A stretch of DNA of 34,783 nt from Bacteroidia bacterium (GTDB taxonomy: Bacteria; Bacteroidota; Bacteroidia; Flavobacteriales; Schleiferiaceae): assembly GCA_030427785.1 (NCBI GenBank), contig JAUICR010000007.1:1-34783 (forward strand). Direction: 5' to 3'. The position numbers and the translations under genes were made by a program. Under the pieces are notes generated by a model. It did not search any database. It saw only the letters and a list, made by a program, of their open reading frames with translations, and was not told where the DNA came from. Below are positions 27,201 to 34,783 of the stretch, piece after piece (position 1 is the stretch's first letter; every line of letters starts with the position of its first letter).

Positions 27201-27384
27201 ACCTGACCGTGTGGTAGTAAAAGGAAAGGTGGCCCATATAATAGATTACAAAACAGGAAAAGCGTTCGAAAAACACAAGAGTCAGGTAGCGTCTTATCAA
27301 AATGTGTTGGCCGAAATGGGCTACGAAAAAGGTGATCGGGTGTTGGTTTATTTACAAGAAGAGCTGGAGGTGGTTAAGTGGTAA
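24241..27384 (+). CDS. UvrD/AddA-like helicase with C-terminal PD-(D/E)XK nuclease
   Basis: NASAGSGKTYALVKNY (Walker A), FFIDEFQDTSILQW, GDAKQSIYRWRGGD, MTIHKSKGLEF, C-terminal RPDRVVVKGKVAHIIDYKTGK. Confidence 0.93.
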   Translation: MGEFQIYNASAGSGKTYALVKNYLKICLSSNNRMLFREILAITFTNKAANEMKDRILDQLMLFAAYKKEMAADSEYSMLRDLASEMSIEAELLSNRAKEVLTTILHNYSAFSVSTIDTFTNRLVRSFAHDLKLSSTFELEIDGQQIIVDAIDKMLSTLTEGSKLTDVLVKFINEKQQDEKSTRIESDLSNIGQHLMAESSAPYTKQLKSMSMQEIMDAQKSLRKERKELSDQMKGEAKSLLNFIHAAGLEKTDFSGGYVYNHIQKTAEGEWKTPVASVLKVTNGEVDFYTKGKAATLAPKFAPVEADLLSKLQNLVSSYNIHYPRYHLVNQVLSSIYSLATLRAIEENLSEVKEETNRLPLAEFNKIISEKLKEEPSDYIFEKLGDRYSNFFIDEFQDTSILQWENLVPLVNNGMAAMGSAMLVGDAKQSIYRWRGGDVAQFMNLSNDTHNSNKVMHADKAIELYKRHQKSLDYNYRSRKNIVQFNSDFFTSTNSLLKGEDFIKLYDTAAQGSMGNEGGYVSLQLLNHQDYAVLQCEECELIVKDALSRGFDYSDITIIMRSSANIKTMAEYFVSKGIPVVSSEGLLVGSSKEVLALISFLRTLERPTEMAARFDFLAYLWNKPMVMNNFQERHIFLSEMLNATPEDFHKKLETQLPGYQYQALLQLPVIDRLFYIAQILDLNLHQDLYLHALIDHVHDYQNKKGDGAAGFLQWWDEKGKDKSIELPPGINAVQMMTIHKSKGLEFSICIVPFANWNATSEKGGSQAWMVFEEKEMYGLPVANVKLSSKEEQADETYKRITKRNLEYVSLDNYNMGYVAFTRAVDELYVLGKAPKNKDNSTFSMYLKSYMDNHGAEDNHWQKGEKIIKPEKKEPKENDRLTEYKSASWLKKLKVSVDAPLSWTDSEEGSSFGKLVHSLLARVSTMADVEKVLSSSLANGEINSEQLDNIKPMLKGLMKHQDLQQYFEDNLEVLNEADILIPKAKMQRPDRVVVKGKVAHIIDYKTGKAFEKHKSQVASYQNVLAEMGYEKGDRVLVYLQEELEVVKW

Positions 27385-27474
27385 GGCACCTATTTAATAA
27401 TGACTTTATCGCAGTATAAAAGGCATGCGTTTTGCTAAAGCGGTTTTTTTACTTTTAGGCCAGACAAATTACGA

Positions 27475-28554
27475 ATGCAGAATCAGAAACCTCCACAGGC
27501 CTTAGCGCCTTTTTCACTTAAGTATAGCCCGCAAGTGCCGGAGCTTTTACATAAGCTAGGTTGCACATTAGCGCTTTCTACTTATCAGGCGGGTAAACTT
27601 ATTTTTATTTCTGCAAAGGATGAAGATTTCTTGGTGCAACTTCCCCGCAATTTTGAAAAACCAATGGGCATTGCCCTAAGCCAAGATGGAGAAAAGATGG
27701 CGGTAGCCTGCAAAAATCAGGTTATCACATTTGCTAATTCTGCAGATTTGGCCATGCATTACCCTAAGTCGCCAAATAAGTATGACGCCTTGTATATGCC
27801 GCGAGCCACTTACCATACTGGCCCGCTCGATATTCACGATTTGCGCTATGGCGAAGGAGGTAGATTATTTGCTGTAAACACTTTGTTTTCATGCTTGGTG
27901 GAGATAAATGGAGATTACAATTTCAAGCCCTTTTGGTCGCCCCCCAATATTAGCGCTATGGTTTCAGAAGATCGTTGTCACCTAAATGGGATGGTAGTAC
28001 AAAACGGAAAACCAAAGTATGCCACAGCGTTTAATCAGGGAGATACTGCGCAAAGTTGGAGAGATACAGTTACCACAAGTGGGGTGATTTATGATGTAGA
28101 ACACAACTCAATTATTGCCGAAAACTTACCCATGCCCCACTCACCCATGGCATTAGGCGATAAGCTATATGTGCTATTGTCTGCCACTGGCGAGTTAGCA
28201 CAGATAGATAAGGAAACGGGAGAGTATCATGTTATTACCAAAGTGGATGGTTTTGTGCGTGGTATGGCTCTTTGTCAAGACTATCTATTTATAGGTTTAT
28301 CAAAGCTTAGAAAGAACTCAAGCACCTTTGCCAAATTACCTTTTGCTGATAAAGCCAACCATTGTGGGGTTTCAATCGCTCATTTACCTACAGGTAGTAT
28401 TACTGGTAAAATAACCTATGAGACTTCTGTTGACGAAATTTATGATGTACACCTAATCCCTGGAAAACGAAGAGCCAATATTTTAAATACCCTAACTGAC
28501 GATCACTATCTGGGTTTAGCAACTCCAGAAAACACATTCTGGGCAAAAAATTAA
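27475..28554 (+). CDS. TIGR03032/DUF4915-like protein
   Basis: HKLGCTLALSTYQAGKLIFIS...FEKPMGIALS...YMPRATYHTGPLDIHDLRYGEGGRLFAVNTLFSCLVEI...SEDRCHLNGM. Confidence 0.85.
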   Translation: MQNQKPPQALAPFSLKYSPQVPELLHKLGCTLALSTYQAGKLIFISAKDEDFLVQLPRNFEKPMGIALSQDGEKMAVACKNQVITFANSADLAMHYPKSPNKYDALYMPRATYHTGPLDIHDLRYGEGGRLFAVNTLFSCLVEINGDYNFKPFWSPPNISAMVSEDRCHLNGMVVQNGKPKYATAFNQGDTAQSWRDTVTTSGVIYDVEHNSIIAENLPMPHSPMALGDKLYVLLSATGELAQIDKETGEYHVITKVDGFVRGMALCQDYLFIGLSKLRKNSSTFAKLPFADKANHCGVSIAHLPTGSITGKITYETSVDEIYDVHLIPGKRRANILNTLTDDHYLGLATPENTFWAKN

Positions 28555-28569
28555 TAATTAAAAAAATAT

Positions 28570-29874
28570 ATGAATCATTCCTACGCAAGAAAAATGAGGC
28601 ATTTGAAGCAGCTAGCCACAAAGCTTCAGCTTGCTTTAAATCAAGAAGAAAAACCTAAAGAACTAGTTCGTCTTTTGGTTTCTAAAATCAAAAGTTTGCT
28701 TAATGAGCTGAGGCTGGCGGTATCAGGCTATGACCTTAAGAAGGCAATGGGAGCCGTGGCAGTATTTTTTGGCCTGGCGGTAAGTACCAATGCAAGTGCT
28801 CAATTATTTACTACACCAGTGCTTAATCCATTTGGTTTGGATAGTGTATCGTACTATGCTTTGCCAGCGGTGGCTGATCTGGATGGAGACGGAGACTTAG
28901 ATTTACTAGTAGGTGAAGAGTACGGCAGCTTGCAGTATTTTCAAAATACAGGGACAAAAACAAGCCCTATGTTTGGCGCCCCTGTGCAAAATCCCTTTGG
29001 TATATCAGTAACTTCGGCATACTATGTAAGGCCAGTTTTTGCTGATATGGATAATGATGGCGACCAAGATTTAATACTCGGTGATTTTTATGGTGGAGGA
29101 ATCCTGTATCAACAAAATACAGGTACTGCAACAAGCCCCATGTTTGCGGCAGCAGTAACTAATCCTTTTGGTATCACACCAGTGGCCATTGCTCAATTAC
29201 CAACTATTGCCGACCTAGATAATGATGGCGATTTGGATATGCTAGTGGGTGAAGAAAATGGAAACATGCGCTATTTTGAAAACACAGGTTCCAAAACCAA
29301 TCCTATGTTTGCGGCTGGTGTTTTAAATCCCTTTGGGCTTGCACCCACTTATTATTTTGCAGCACCGGCATTTGGGGATGTTGATTTGGATGGCGACTTT
29401 GACTTGATGGTAGGGGAGTATTATGGAGCCATTCAATATTTTGAAAATACAGGAACAAAAACCAACCCTGCTTTTGGTGTTGCTCAAAACAATCCCTTTG
29501 GTATTGTTTCTACCCTTGATGCTGCATTTCCTGTAATGGCTGATTTTGATGATGATGGAGATCAGGACTTGTTGGTAGGTGAATATTATGGAACGATGAA
29601 ATACTTCCAAAATTTAGACCCCACTGTCAGTTTATTAGAAAGCCCAGCTTTTGCCTTTTCCCTGTTTCCATCTCCTGCATCTGAGTATTTCAGTATTGTG
29701 ACACAGGAAACCATTGTGAAAATTGAAATTATCTCTTTGACCGGGCAGTTGGTAGAGCTTATTGAAAAGCCAAAAGAAAGAATAGATATTTCGAAACTAA
29801 ACAACGGGACTTATCTCGTAAAGCTGTATAATGCTAGCGGAGAAGCCTCGGTAAGAAAGTTGAATAAGATTTAA
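28570..29874 (+). CDS. FG-GAP/VCBS-repeat secreted protein with C-terminal T9SS sorting domain and long N-terminal extension
   Basis: Five ADLDGDGDLDLLVGE-type repeats; C-terminal FSLFPSPASEYFSI...IEIISLTGQLVE...LNNGTYLVKLYNASGEASVRKLNKI; hydrophobic AMGAVAVFFGLAVSTNASAQ only at about aa 58-78. Confidence 0.88.
   Translation: MNHSYARKMRHLKQLATKLQLALNQEEKPKELVRLLVSKIKSLLNELRLAVSGYDLKKAMGAVAVFFGLAVSTNASAQLFTTPVLNPFGLDSVSYYALPAVADLDGDGDLDLLVGEEYGSLQYFQNTGTKTSPMFGAPVQNPFGISVTSAYYVRPVFADMDNDGDQDLILGDFYGGGILYQQNTGTATSPMFAAAVTNPFGITPVAIAQLPTIADLDNDGDLDMLVGEENGNMRYFENTGSKTNPMFAAGVLNPFGLAPTYYFAAPAFGDVDLDGDFDLMVGEYYGAIQYFENTGTKTNPAFGVAQNNPFGIVSTLDAAFPVMADFDDDGDQDLLVGEYYGTMKYFQNLDPTVSLLESPAFAFSLFPSPASEYFSIVTQETIVKIEIISLTGQLVELIEKPKERIDISKLNNGTYLVKLYNASGEASVRKLNKI
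28819..29610 (+). repeat. Intragenic tandem repeats (5 units, 165/171/165/165-nt period) encoding VCBS-like units
   Basis: Units start at 28819, 28984, 29155, 29320 and 29485, each with a NPFG(I/L) motif. Confidence 0.85.
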
Positions 29875-29896
29875 AACAGCTTATTCACAGCTATTT

Positions 29897-29937
29897 ATTA
29901 GGCTAGGTGTCTTGTGTACCTAGCCTAATTTTGTTTG
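29897..29937 (+). terminator. Rho-independent terminator
   Basis: Perfect 12-bp stem ATTAGGCTAGGT-gtcttgtgt-ACCTAGCCTAAT followed by TTTTGTTT. Confidence 0.85.
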
Positions 29938-29979
29938 CACCCTTCTGTATTATATCTAATTATAAGGCAAAGGGATTTA

Positions 29980-29987
29980 TATCTTTG
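29980..29987 (+). promoter_or_regulatory. Bacteroidota -7 box (TATCTTTG) for kbl
   Basis: TAnnTTTG match 25 bp before the ATG at 30013. Confidence 0.45.
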
Positions 29988-30012
29988 TTCATCACAAAAA
30001 ATAACCAACAAA

Positions 30013-31203
30013 ATGTACGGCAAACTAAAAGAGCACTTACAAGAAGAACTTGACAATATAAAAGCGGACGGACTGTATAAATCGGAGCGCATCATAGAGG
30101 GAGAACAGGGGGTAGAAATATGTGTGAACGGAAGCACCGTTCTAAACTTTTGTGCCAACAATTACCTGGGTCTTTCTTCGCACCCACGTGTGATAGAAGC
30201 GGCAAAGAAAACTTTGGATACCCATGGTTTTGGAATGTCCTCCGTACGTTTTATTTGCGGTACTCAAGATATCCACAAGGAGCTAGAGCAAAAGATTGCC
30301 GACTTTTTAGGAACAGAGGACACTATATTATATGCCGCAGCTTTTGATGCCAATGGTGGTGTTTTTGAACCTTTGCTCTCAGCAGATGATGCCATTATCT
30401 CTGACTCATTAAACCATGCATCTATCATAGACGGGGTACGCTTGTGCAAAGCGCAGCGCTATCGCTATAATAATAATGACATGGCTGATTTGGAGGCCAA
30501 GCTTATAGAGGCGAAGGATACTGCACGTTTCAAAATGATTGTTACCGATGGAGTTTTCTCAATGGATGGCTATGTAGCACAGTTGGATAAAATATGCGAT
30601 TTGGCTGAAAAGTATGATGCTCTTGTTATGGTAGATGAATGTCATGCAAGTGGTTTTATAGGAAAAACTGGCCGTGGTACACATGAGCTTAAAAATGTGA
30701 TGGGGCGAATTGATATTATCACCGGTACTTTAGGTAAAGCCCTTGGCGGTGCTATGGGTGGATTTACTTCGGGTAGGAAAGAAATTGTGGAGATGCTACG
30801 TCAGCGCTCGCGCCCGTATTTGTTTTCTAATTCATTAGCACCCGTTATCGTAGGGGCTTCTATTGAGGTGTTTGATATTTTGAGCAAAAGCACAGATCTG
30901 AGAGACAAGCTTGAGAATAATGTGAACTACTTTAAAAAAGGTATTAAAGCTGCCGGTTTTGATATAAAGGATGGTGACTCGGCCATAGTGCCTATTATGC
31001 TTTATGATGCTGCTTTGAGTCAAGAGTTTGCCAATAAGCTTTTAGAGGAAGGAATTTATGTTATCGGGTTCTTTTATCCGGTGGTTCCCAAAGGGCAGGC
31101 CCGTATTCGCGTGCAGTTGTCAGCAGCACATGAAACAGAACATCTTGACAAAGCCATTTCCGCCTTTACCAAAATAGGTAAGGAGCTTGGCGTAATAAAA
31201 TAA
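30013..31203 (+). CDS. kbl: Glycine C-acetyltransferase (2-amino-3-ketobutyrate CoA ligase)
   Basis: [28 protein letters not shown]...[47 protein letters not shown]...TLGKALGG. Confidence 0.95.
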   Translation: MYGKLKEHLQEELDNIKADGLYKSERIIEGEQGVEICVNGSTVLNFCANNYLGLSSHPRVIEAAKKTLDTHGFGMSSVRFICGTQDIHKELEQKIADFLGTEDTILYAAAFDANGGVFEPLLSADDAIISDSLNHASIIDGVRLCKAQRYRYNNNDMADLEAKLIEAKDTARFKMIVTDGVFSMDGYVAQLDKICDLAEKYDALVMVDECHASGFIGKTGRGTHELKNVMGRIDIITGTLGKALGGAMGGFTSGRKEIVEMLRQRSRPYLFSNSLAPVIVGASIEVFDILSKSTDLRDKLENNVNYFKKGIKAAGFDIKDGDSAIVPIMLYDAALSQEFANKLLEEGIYVIGFFYPVVPKGQARIRVQLSAAHETEHLDKAISAFTKIGKELGVIK

Positions 31204-31222
31204 TTCCTCAATCAAATGAGAA

Positions 31223-31864
31223 TTGACTTATAAAGGGAATGTAATCTGGTCGGACAGTAGTATCGACCAGATTGCAGATTCCTTAGCAGATAAGGACTTC
31301 TGTATAATTGATGATTTTTTGCAGGCTGAGGATGTAATGCGCCTTAAGGAGGTGATGAATCATCATCGCGAGCATGAAGCCTTTCAAAAGGCTGGCATAG
31401 GCCAATTGCATAATTTTCAGGTAGATCGCGATATCCGTGGCGATCGTATAAAATGGATTGACAAAGAGGAGGCACTTAGTCCTACTCGAATGTTTCTTGA
31501 AAAGATTGAATCCCTTATGCGGGAGCTCAATCGCTGTCTGTTTCTTAGTCTCAAAGATTACGAAACACATTTTGCCATTTACCCCAAAGGCACGTACTAC
31601 GAAGCTCATATTGATCAATTTCAAAGTTCAGGGGCTCGAAAAATTTCCTTTGCTTTTTATCTTAATGAAAAATGGAAGCTTGGAGATGGTGGAGAATTAC
31701 GGATTCATTCAGATGATGGCAACCTGGATATAGTGCCACTGTCAGGGCGCATTGCTCTTTTTAGAAGCGACACTGTATTGCACGAGGTGCTGCCAACCCA
31801 AGTAGATAGATACAGTATTACAGGATGGATGTTGGATAGGCCAGTTGGAATCACCTTTTTATAA
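31223..31864 (+). CDS. 2OG-Fe(II) oxygenase (prolyl-4-hydroxylase-like)
   Basis: YYEAHIDQFQ (HxD) ... DTVLHEVLPTQVDRYSITGWML (distal His and Arg); start appears to be TTG. Confidence 0.85.
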   Translation: MTYKGNVIWSDSSIDQIADSLADKDFCIIDDFLQAEDVMRLKEVMNHHREHEAFQKAGIGQLHNFQVDRDIRGDRIKWIDKEEALSPTRMFLEKIESLMRELNRCLFLSLKDYETHFAIYPKGTYYEAHIDQFQSSGARKISFAFYLNEKWKLGDGGELRIHSDDGNLDIVPLSGRIALFRSDTVLHEVLPTQVDRYSITGWMLDRPVGITFL

Positions 31865-31970
31865 AAATTGTAAAACACGTATTTTTTTGCTTTTTGTATT
31901 ATCCAAGTCTGTTACTTTGCATCGAATTTCACAATCTAAGTAAGTTGGATGTGTAAATAAAAATGTAATC

Positions 31971-33365
31971 ATGAGAAATAAGTATTTCGATCTAATAGAT
32001 CAAACCTTTGATTGGCCACAAAAAGAATTTGAGTTGGAAGATGATCAAACTCTGATGTGGAACGGAGTTTATTTAATGGATATCATAAAGCAGTACGGAA
32101 CTCCATTAAAGGTATCGTACCTGCCCAAAATAAGTGAGCAAATACAGCGAGCCAAGCGCATGTTTAATGTTGCCATAGCAAAGTCGGGCTACGAAGGAGA
32201 GTATAACTATTGCTATTGTACCAAGAGCTCTCACTTTTCATTTGTATTAGAGGAGGCCCTAAAGAATGGTATTCATATAGAAACCTCTAGTGCCTTTGAT
32301 ATAAATATAGTTGAGTCTCTATTTGAAAGTGGTAAAATTAGCAAGGATCAATATATTGTGTGCAATGGGTTCAAGCGAAATCAATATGTGGAGAACATTG
32401 CTCGCCTGATAAATACGGGATACACGAATGTAATACCTGTAGTAGATAATAAGAATGAGTTGGACTTGTTTGACCAAAGCTTTAAGAATCCAACTAAGCT
32501 GGGTATACGTATTGCGTCTGAAGAAGAGCCAAAGTTTGAGTTTTATACTTCCCGATTGGGTTTAGGCTATAAGGATATCGTACCTTTTTATAAAGATAAA
32601 ATTCAAAACAATAAGAAGTTTGAGCTTAAGATGCTGCATTTTTTCATTAATACTGGAATAAACGATACAGCATACTATTGGAGCGAACTGCTAAAGTGTG
32701 TGAATGTATATGTAGAGCTAAAAAAGATTTGTCCAACCCTTGATTCATTGAACATTGGAGGAGGATTCCCAATTAAAAACAGCTTGAATTTTAATTATGA
32801 TTACGATTATATAGCTGAGCAAATTATTGAACAAATAAAAATGATGTGTAATAGCAAAGGGGTAAAGGAGCCGCACATTTTTACTGAGTTTGGCTCTTTT
32901 ACTGTAGGAGAAAGTGGTGCTACTTTCTTTTCTATTATCGATCAGAAAAAGCAAAATGATCGTGAGAATTGGAACATGATCGATGGATCTTTTATGACTT
33001 CCTTGCCAGATGCATGGGCCATCAATAAGAGGTTTATTATGTTAGCGGTAAATCGCTGGGATGCGGAATATGAAAGAGTTTTGTTAGGTGGCCTTACTTG
33101 CGATAGTGATGACTATTACAATAGCGAGCAGCATTCTAATGCGATCTATTTGCCAACCTATAACCCGGATGAAAAACAGATAGTTGGCTTCTTTCATACA
33201 GGAGCTTATCAAGAAAGTATAGGAGGATATGGAGGTATACAGCATTGCTTAACACCGGCCCCAAAACATGTAGTAATAGACCGAGATGAGGATGGCGAGG
33301 TACGCACAAGATTGTTTGCCAAAGAGCAGAGCTACAAGTCTATGATGAAAATATTGGGATACTAG
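31971..33365 (+). CDS. speA: Arginine decarboxylase (PLP fold-III type)
   Basis: YCYCTKSSHFSFVLEEALKNGIHIETSSAFDINIVESL, LNIGGGFP, EFGSFTVGESGATFFSI, FHTGAYQESIGGYGG. Confidence 0.88.
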   Translation: MRNKYFDLIDQTFDWPQKEFELEDDQTLMWNGVYLMDIIKQYGTPLKVSYLPKISEQIQRAKRMFNVAIAKSGYEGEYNYCYCTKSSHFSFVLEEALKNGIHIETSSAFDINIVESLFESGKISKDQYIVCNGFKRNQYVENIARLINTGYTNVIPVVDNKNELDLFDQSFKNPTKLGIRIASEEEPKFEFYTSRLGLGYKDIVPFYKDKIQNNKKFELKMLHFFINTGINDTAYYWSELLKCVNVYVELKKICPTLDSLNIGGGFPIKNSLNFNYDYDYIAEQIIEQIKMMCNSKGVKEPHIFTEFGSFTVGESGATFFSIIDQKKQNDRENWNMIDGSFMTSLPDAWAINKRFIMLAVNRWDAEYERVLLGGLTCDSDDYYNSEQHSNAIYLPTYNPDEKQIVGFFHTGAYQESIGGYGGIQHCLTPAPKHVVIDRDEDGEVRTRLFAKEQSYKSMMKILGY

Positions 33366-33423
33366 TGAAATAAATGTTGAATAATTCAAATCAATTTAAA
33401 ATCTTGCAGAAGGAATAAATATT

Positions 33424-34404
33424 ATGGTTAAAGAAAGAAATACGATATCGAAGTTCATAGAAGAGAATTATCTACACTTTAATGCTGCAGCGCTAATAGA
33501 TGCCGCAAAGGGATATGAAGAGCACTTGGAGAAAGGTGGAAAGATGATGATTACCCTGGCTGGAGCCATGAGTACAGCTGAGCTAGGAAAGACTTTGGCT
33601 GAAATGATTCGTCAGGATAAAGTGCAAATTATTAGTTGCACTGGCGCAAACTTAGAGGAAGACATTATGAACCTTGTGGCACATAAAAGTTATAAGCGTG
33701 TGCCCAATTATCGTGATTTGAGCCCCAAAGAGGAGCGCGAATTACTAGATGGAGGATTCAATAGAGTAACCGATACTTGTATACCAGAAGAGGAGGCCTT
33801 TAGAAGATTGCAAGCACATATTGAGAAAATATGGAAAGATGCTGAAGCAAATGGCGAGCGCTACTTGCCTCATGAGTACATGTACAAAATGTTGCTGAGC
33901 GGAGATTTGGAGCAGTATTACGAGATAGACCCAAAGAATAGCTGGATGCTAGCTGCAGCCGAAAAAAACCTTCCTATTATCTGTCCCGGATGGGAGGATA
34001 GCACTATGGGAAATATATTTGCTTCGTACTGTGTGAAGGGAGAACTTACTCCTACCACAGTAAAAAGCGGGATAGAATATATGACTTGGTTGGCTGACTG
34101 GTATGTGAAAAACTCTGAAGGCCATGGCGTTGGTTTTTTCCAAATAGGCGGAGGTATAGCGGGCGATTTTCCAATTTGCGTGGTACCTATGCTTTATCAG
34201 GATTTAGAGATGGAAGAGATTCCTTTTTGGAGTTACTTTTGCCAAATATCAGATTCTACTACCAGCTACGGCTCGTATTCAGGAGCTGTGCCAAATGAGA
34301 AAATAACCTGGGGAAAGCTAGATATTGATACCCCAAAATTTATAATTGAATCGGATGCCACTATTGTTGCTCCTTTAGTTTTTGCATGGCTTTTAAACTA
34401 CTAA
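33424..34404 (+). CDS. Deoxyhypusine synthase-like protein
   Basis: MITLAGAMSTAELGKTLAEMIRQDKVQIISCTGANLEEDI; NSWMLAAAEKNLPIICPGWEDSTMGN; GGGIAGDFPICV; NEKITWGKLDIDTPKFIIESDATIVAPLV. Confidence 0.92.
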   Translation: MVKERNTISKFIEENYLHFNAAALIDAAKGYEEHLEKGGKMMITLAGAMSTAELGKTLAEMIRQDKVQIISCTGANLEEDIMNLVAHKSYKRVPNYRDLSPKEERELLDGGFNRVTDTCIPEEEAFRRLQAHIEKIWKDAEANGERYLPHEYMYKMLLSGDLEQYYEIDPKNSWMLAAAEKNLPIICPGWEDSTMGNIFASYCVKGELTPTTVKSGIEYMTWLADWYVKNSEGHGVGFFQIGGGIAGDFPICVVPMLYQDLEMEEIPFWSYFCQISDSTTSYGSYSGAVPNEKITWGKLDIDTPKFIIESDATIVAPLVFAWLLNY

Positions 34405-34422
34405 ACACAATGATATATAGTT

Positions 34423-34734
34423 ATGAAACAAAACCCACAGCCACAGAAAAGAGTCATTATTGACTATAAAAATATAACTCCCGAAATCTTGGAGTTATTA
34501 ACCCAAAGGTTTCCGTACGGATATGATTCTGAAGACATCATTAAGTTTAAGAATGCCGCTGGAGATAATGTATCGGCATTACCTATACAAACCACTGACG
34601 CTTATTACTTAATAAAGGTAAGTGTAGAAATGGATCGAAAAATCGAGAATTTCCTTGACGATGATGACGATTCGGATGATGATACGGATACCGATGCTGA
34701 CTTGGAGGCTCCAGAAGAAGTAGACGAAGATTAA
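34423..34734 (+). CDS. Conserved hypothetical protein with poly-Asp/Glu C-terminal tail
   Basis: 103 aa ORF downstream of the DHS-like gene; tail DDDDDSDDDTDTDADLEAPEEVDED. Confidence 0.8.
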   Translation: MKQNPQPQKRVIIDYKNITPEILELLTQRFPYGYDSEDIIKFKNAAGDNVSALPIQTTDAYYLIKVSVEMDRKIENFLDDDDDSDDDTDTDADLEAPEEVDED

Positions 34735-34759
34735 ACCTAAAAGGGTAGTAATAACAAAA

Positions 34760-34783
34760 GAAGGCGTTCAATTGAACGCCTTC
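34760..34783 (+). terminator. Terminator stem (perfect palindrome), truncated by window end
   Basis: GAAGGCGTTCAA/TTGAACGCCTTC 24-nt perfect palindrome after the last CDS; the T-run would lie outside the window. Confidence 0.65.

Noticed and set aside
28819-29610. Assembly duplication in the VCBS gene
   Set aside because: Units are diverged and in frame with conserved NPFG and DxDxDGD motifs; a genuine protein repeat
29935-30012. Upstream N-terminal extension of Kbl given in the ORF track
   Set aside because: The region contains the TATCTTTG promoter box, and the ATG at 30013 begins the conserved Kbl N-terminus ([13 protein letters not shown])

Overview
The window looks like a Bacteroidota (Flavobacteriia/Cryomorphaceae-like) chromosomal segment. 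This is inferred from protein families, TAnnTTTG-type promoter boxes and T9SS-type proteins. It starts in a partial tRNA-Asn and ends in a terminator-like perfect palindrome. Most of it is ordinary housekeeping or accessory content: PfkB kinase, BCCP, RseP, cupin, DUF202, DUF3703, LpxH-like hydrolase, Mn-type SOD, AddA/UvrD-like helicase-nuclease, TIGR03032 protein, Kbl, 2OG-Fe(II) oxygenase, arginine decarboxylase and a deoxyhypusine-synthase-like protein. I saw no phage, transposase, CRISPR or recognisable defence island. Four places deserve a second look. (1) A sigma-70 gene is translationally coupled to a protein with a cytoplasmic N-terminus, one TM segment, a long low-complexity linker and an outer-membrane beta-barrel, i.e. 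a candidate dual-membrane-spanning anti-sigma factor, followed by a lipoprotein. (2) A Mn/Zn/Fe-type ABC operon has one permease fused to a complete DtxR/MntR-like domain that keeps the putative metal ligands but has a diverged DNA-recognition region. A standalone MntR paralog heads the same operon. (3) A divergent mntR/TonB-receptor promoter has an 11-bp perfect inverted repeat carrying a TAGATTTG box on each strand. (4) Diverged interspersed repeats occupy both long gaps of the metal operon, together with a CCCTACT x6 microsatellite and an 18-nt palindrome. Two small ORFs missing from the ORF track (39 aa and 52 aa) were also found. All family calls are from reading the sequence by eye; no database search was run.
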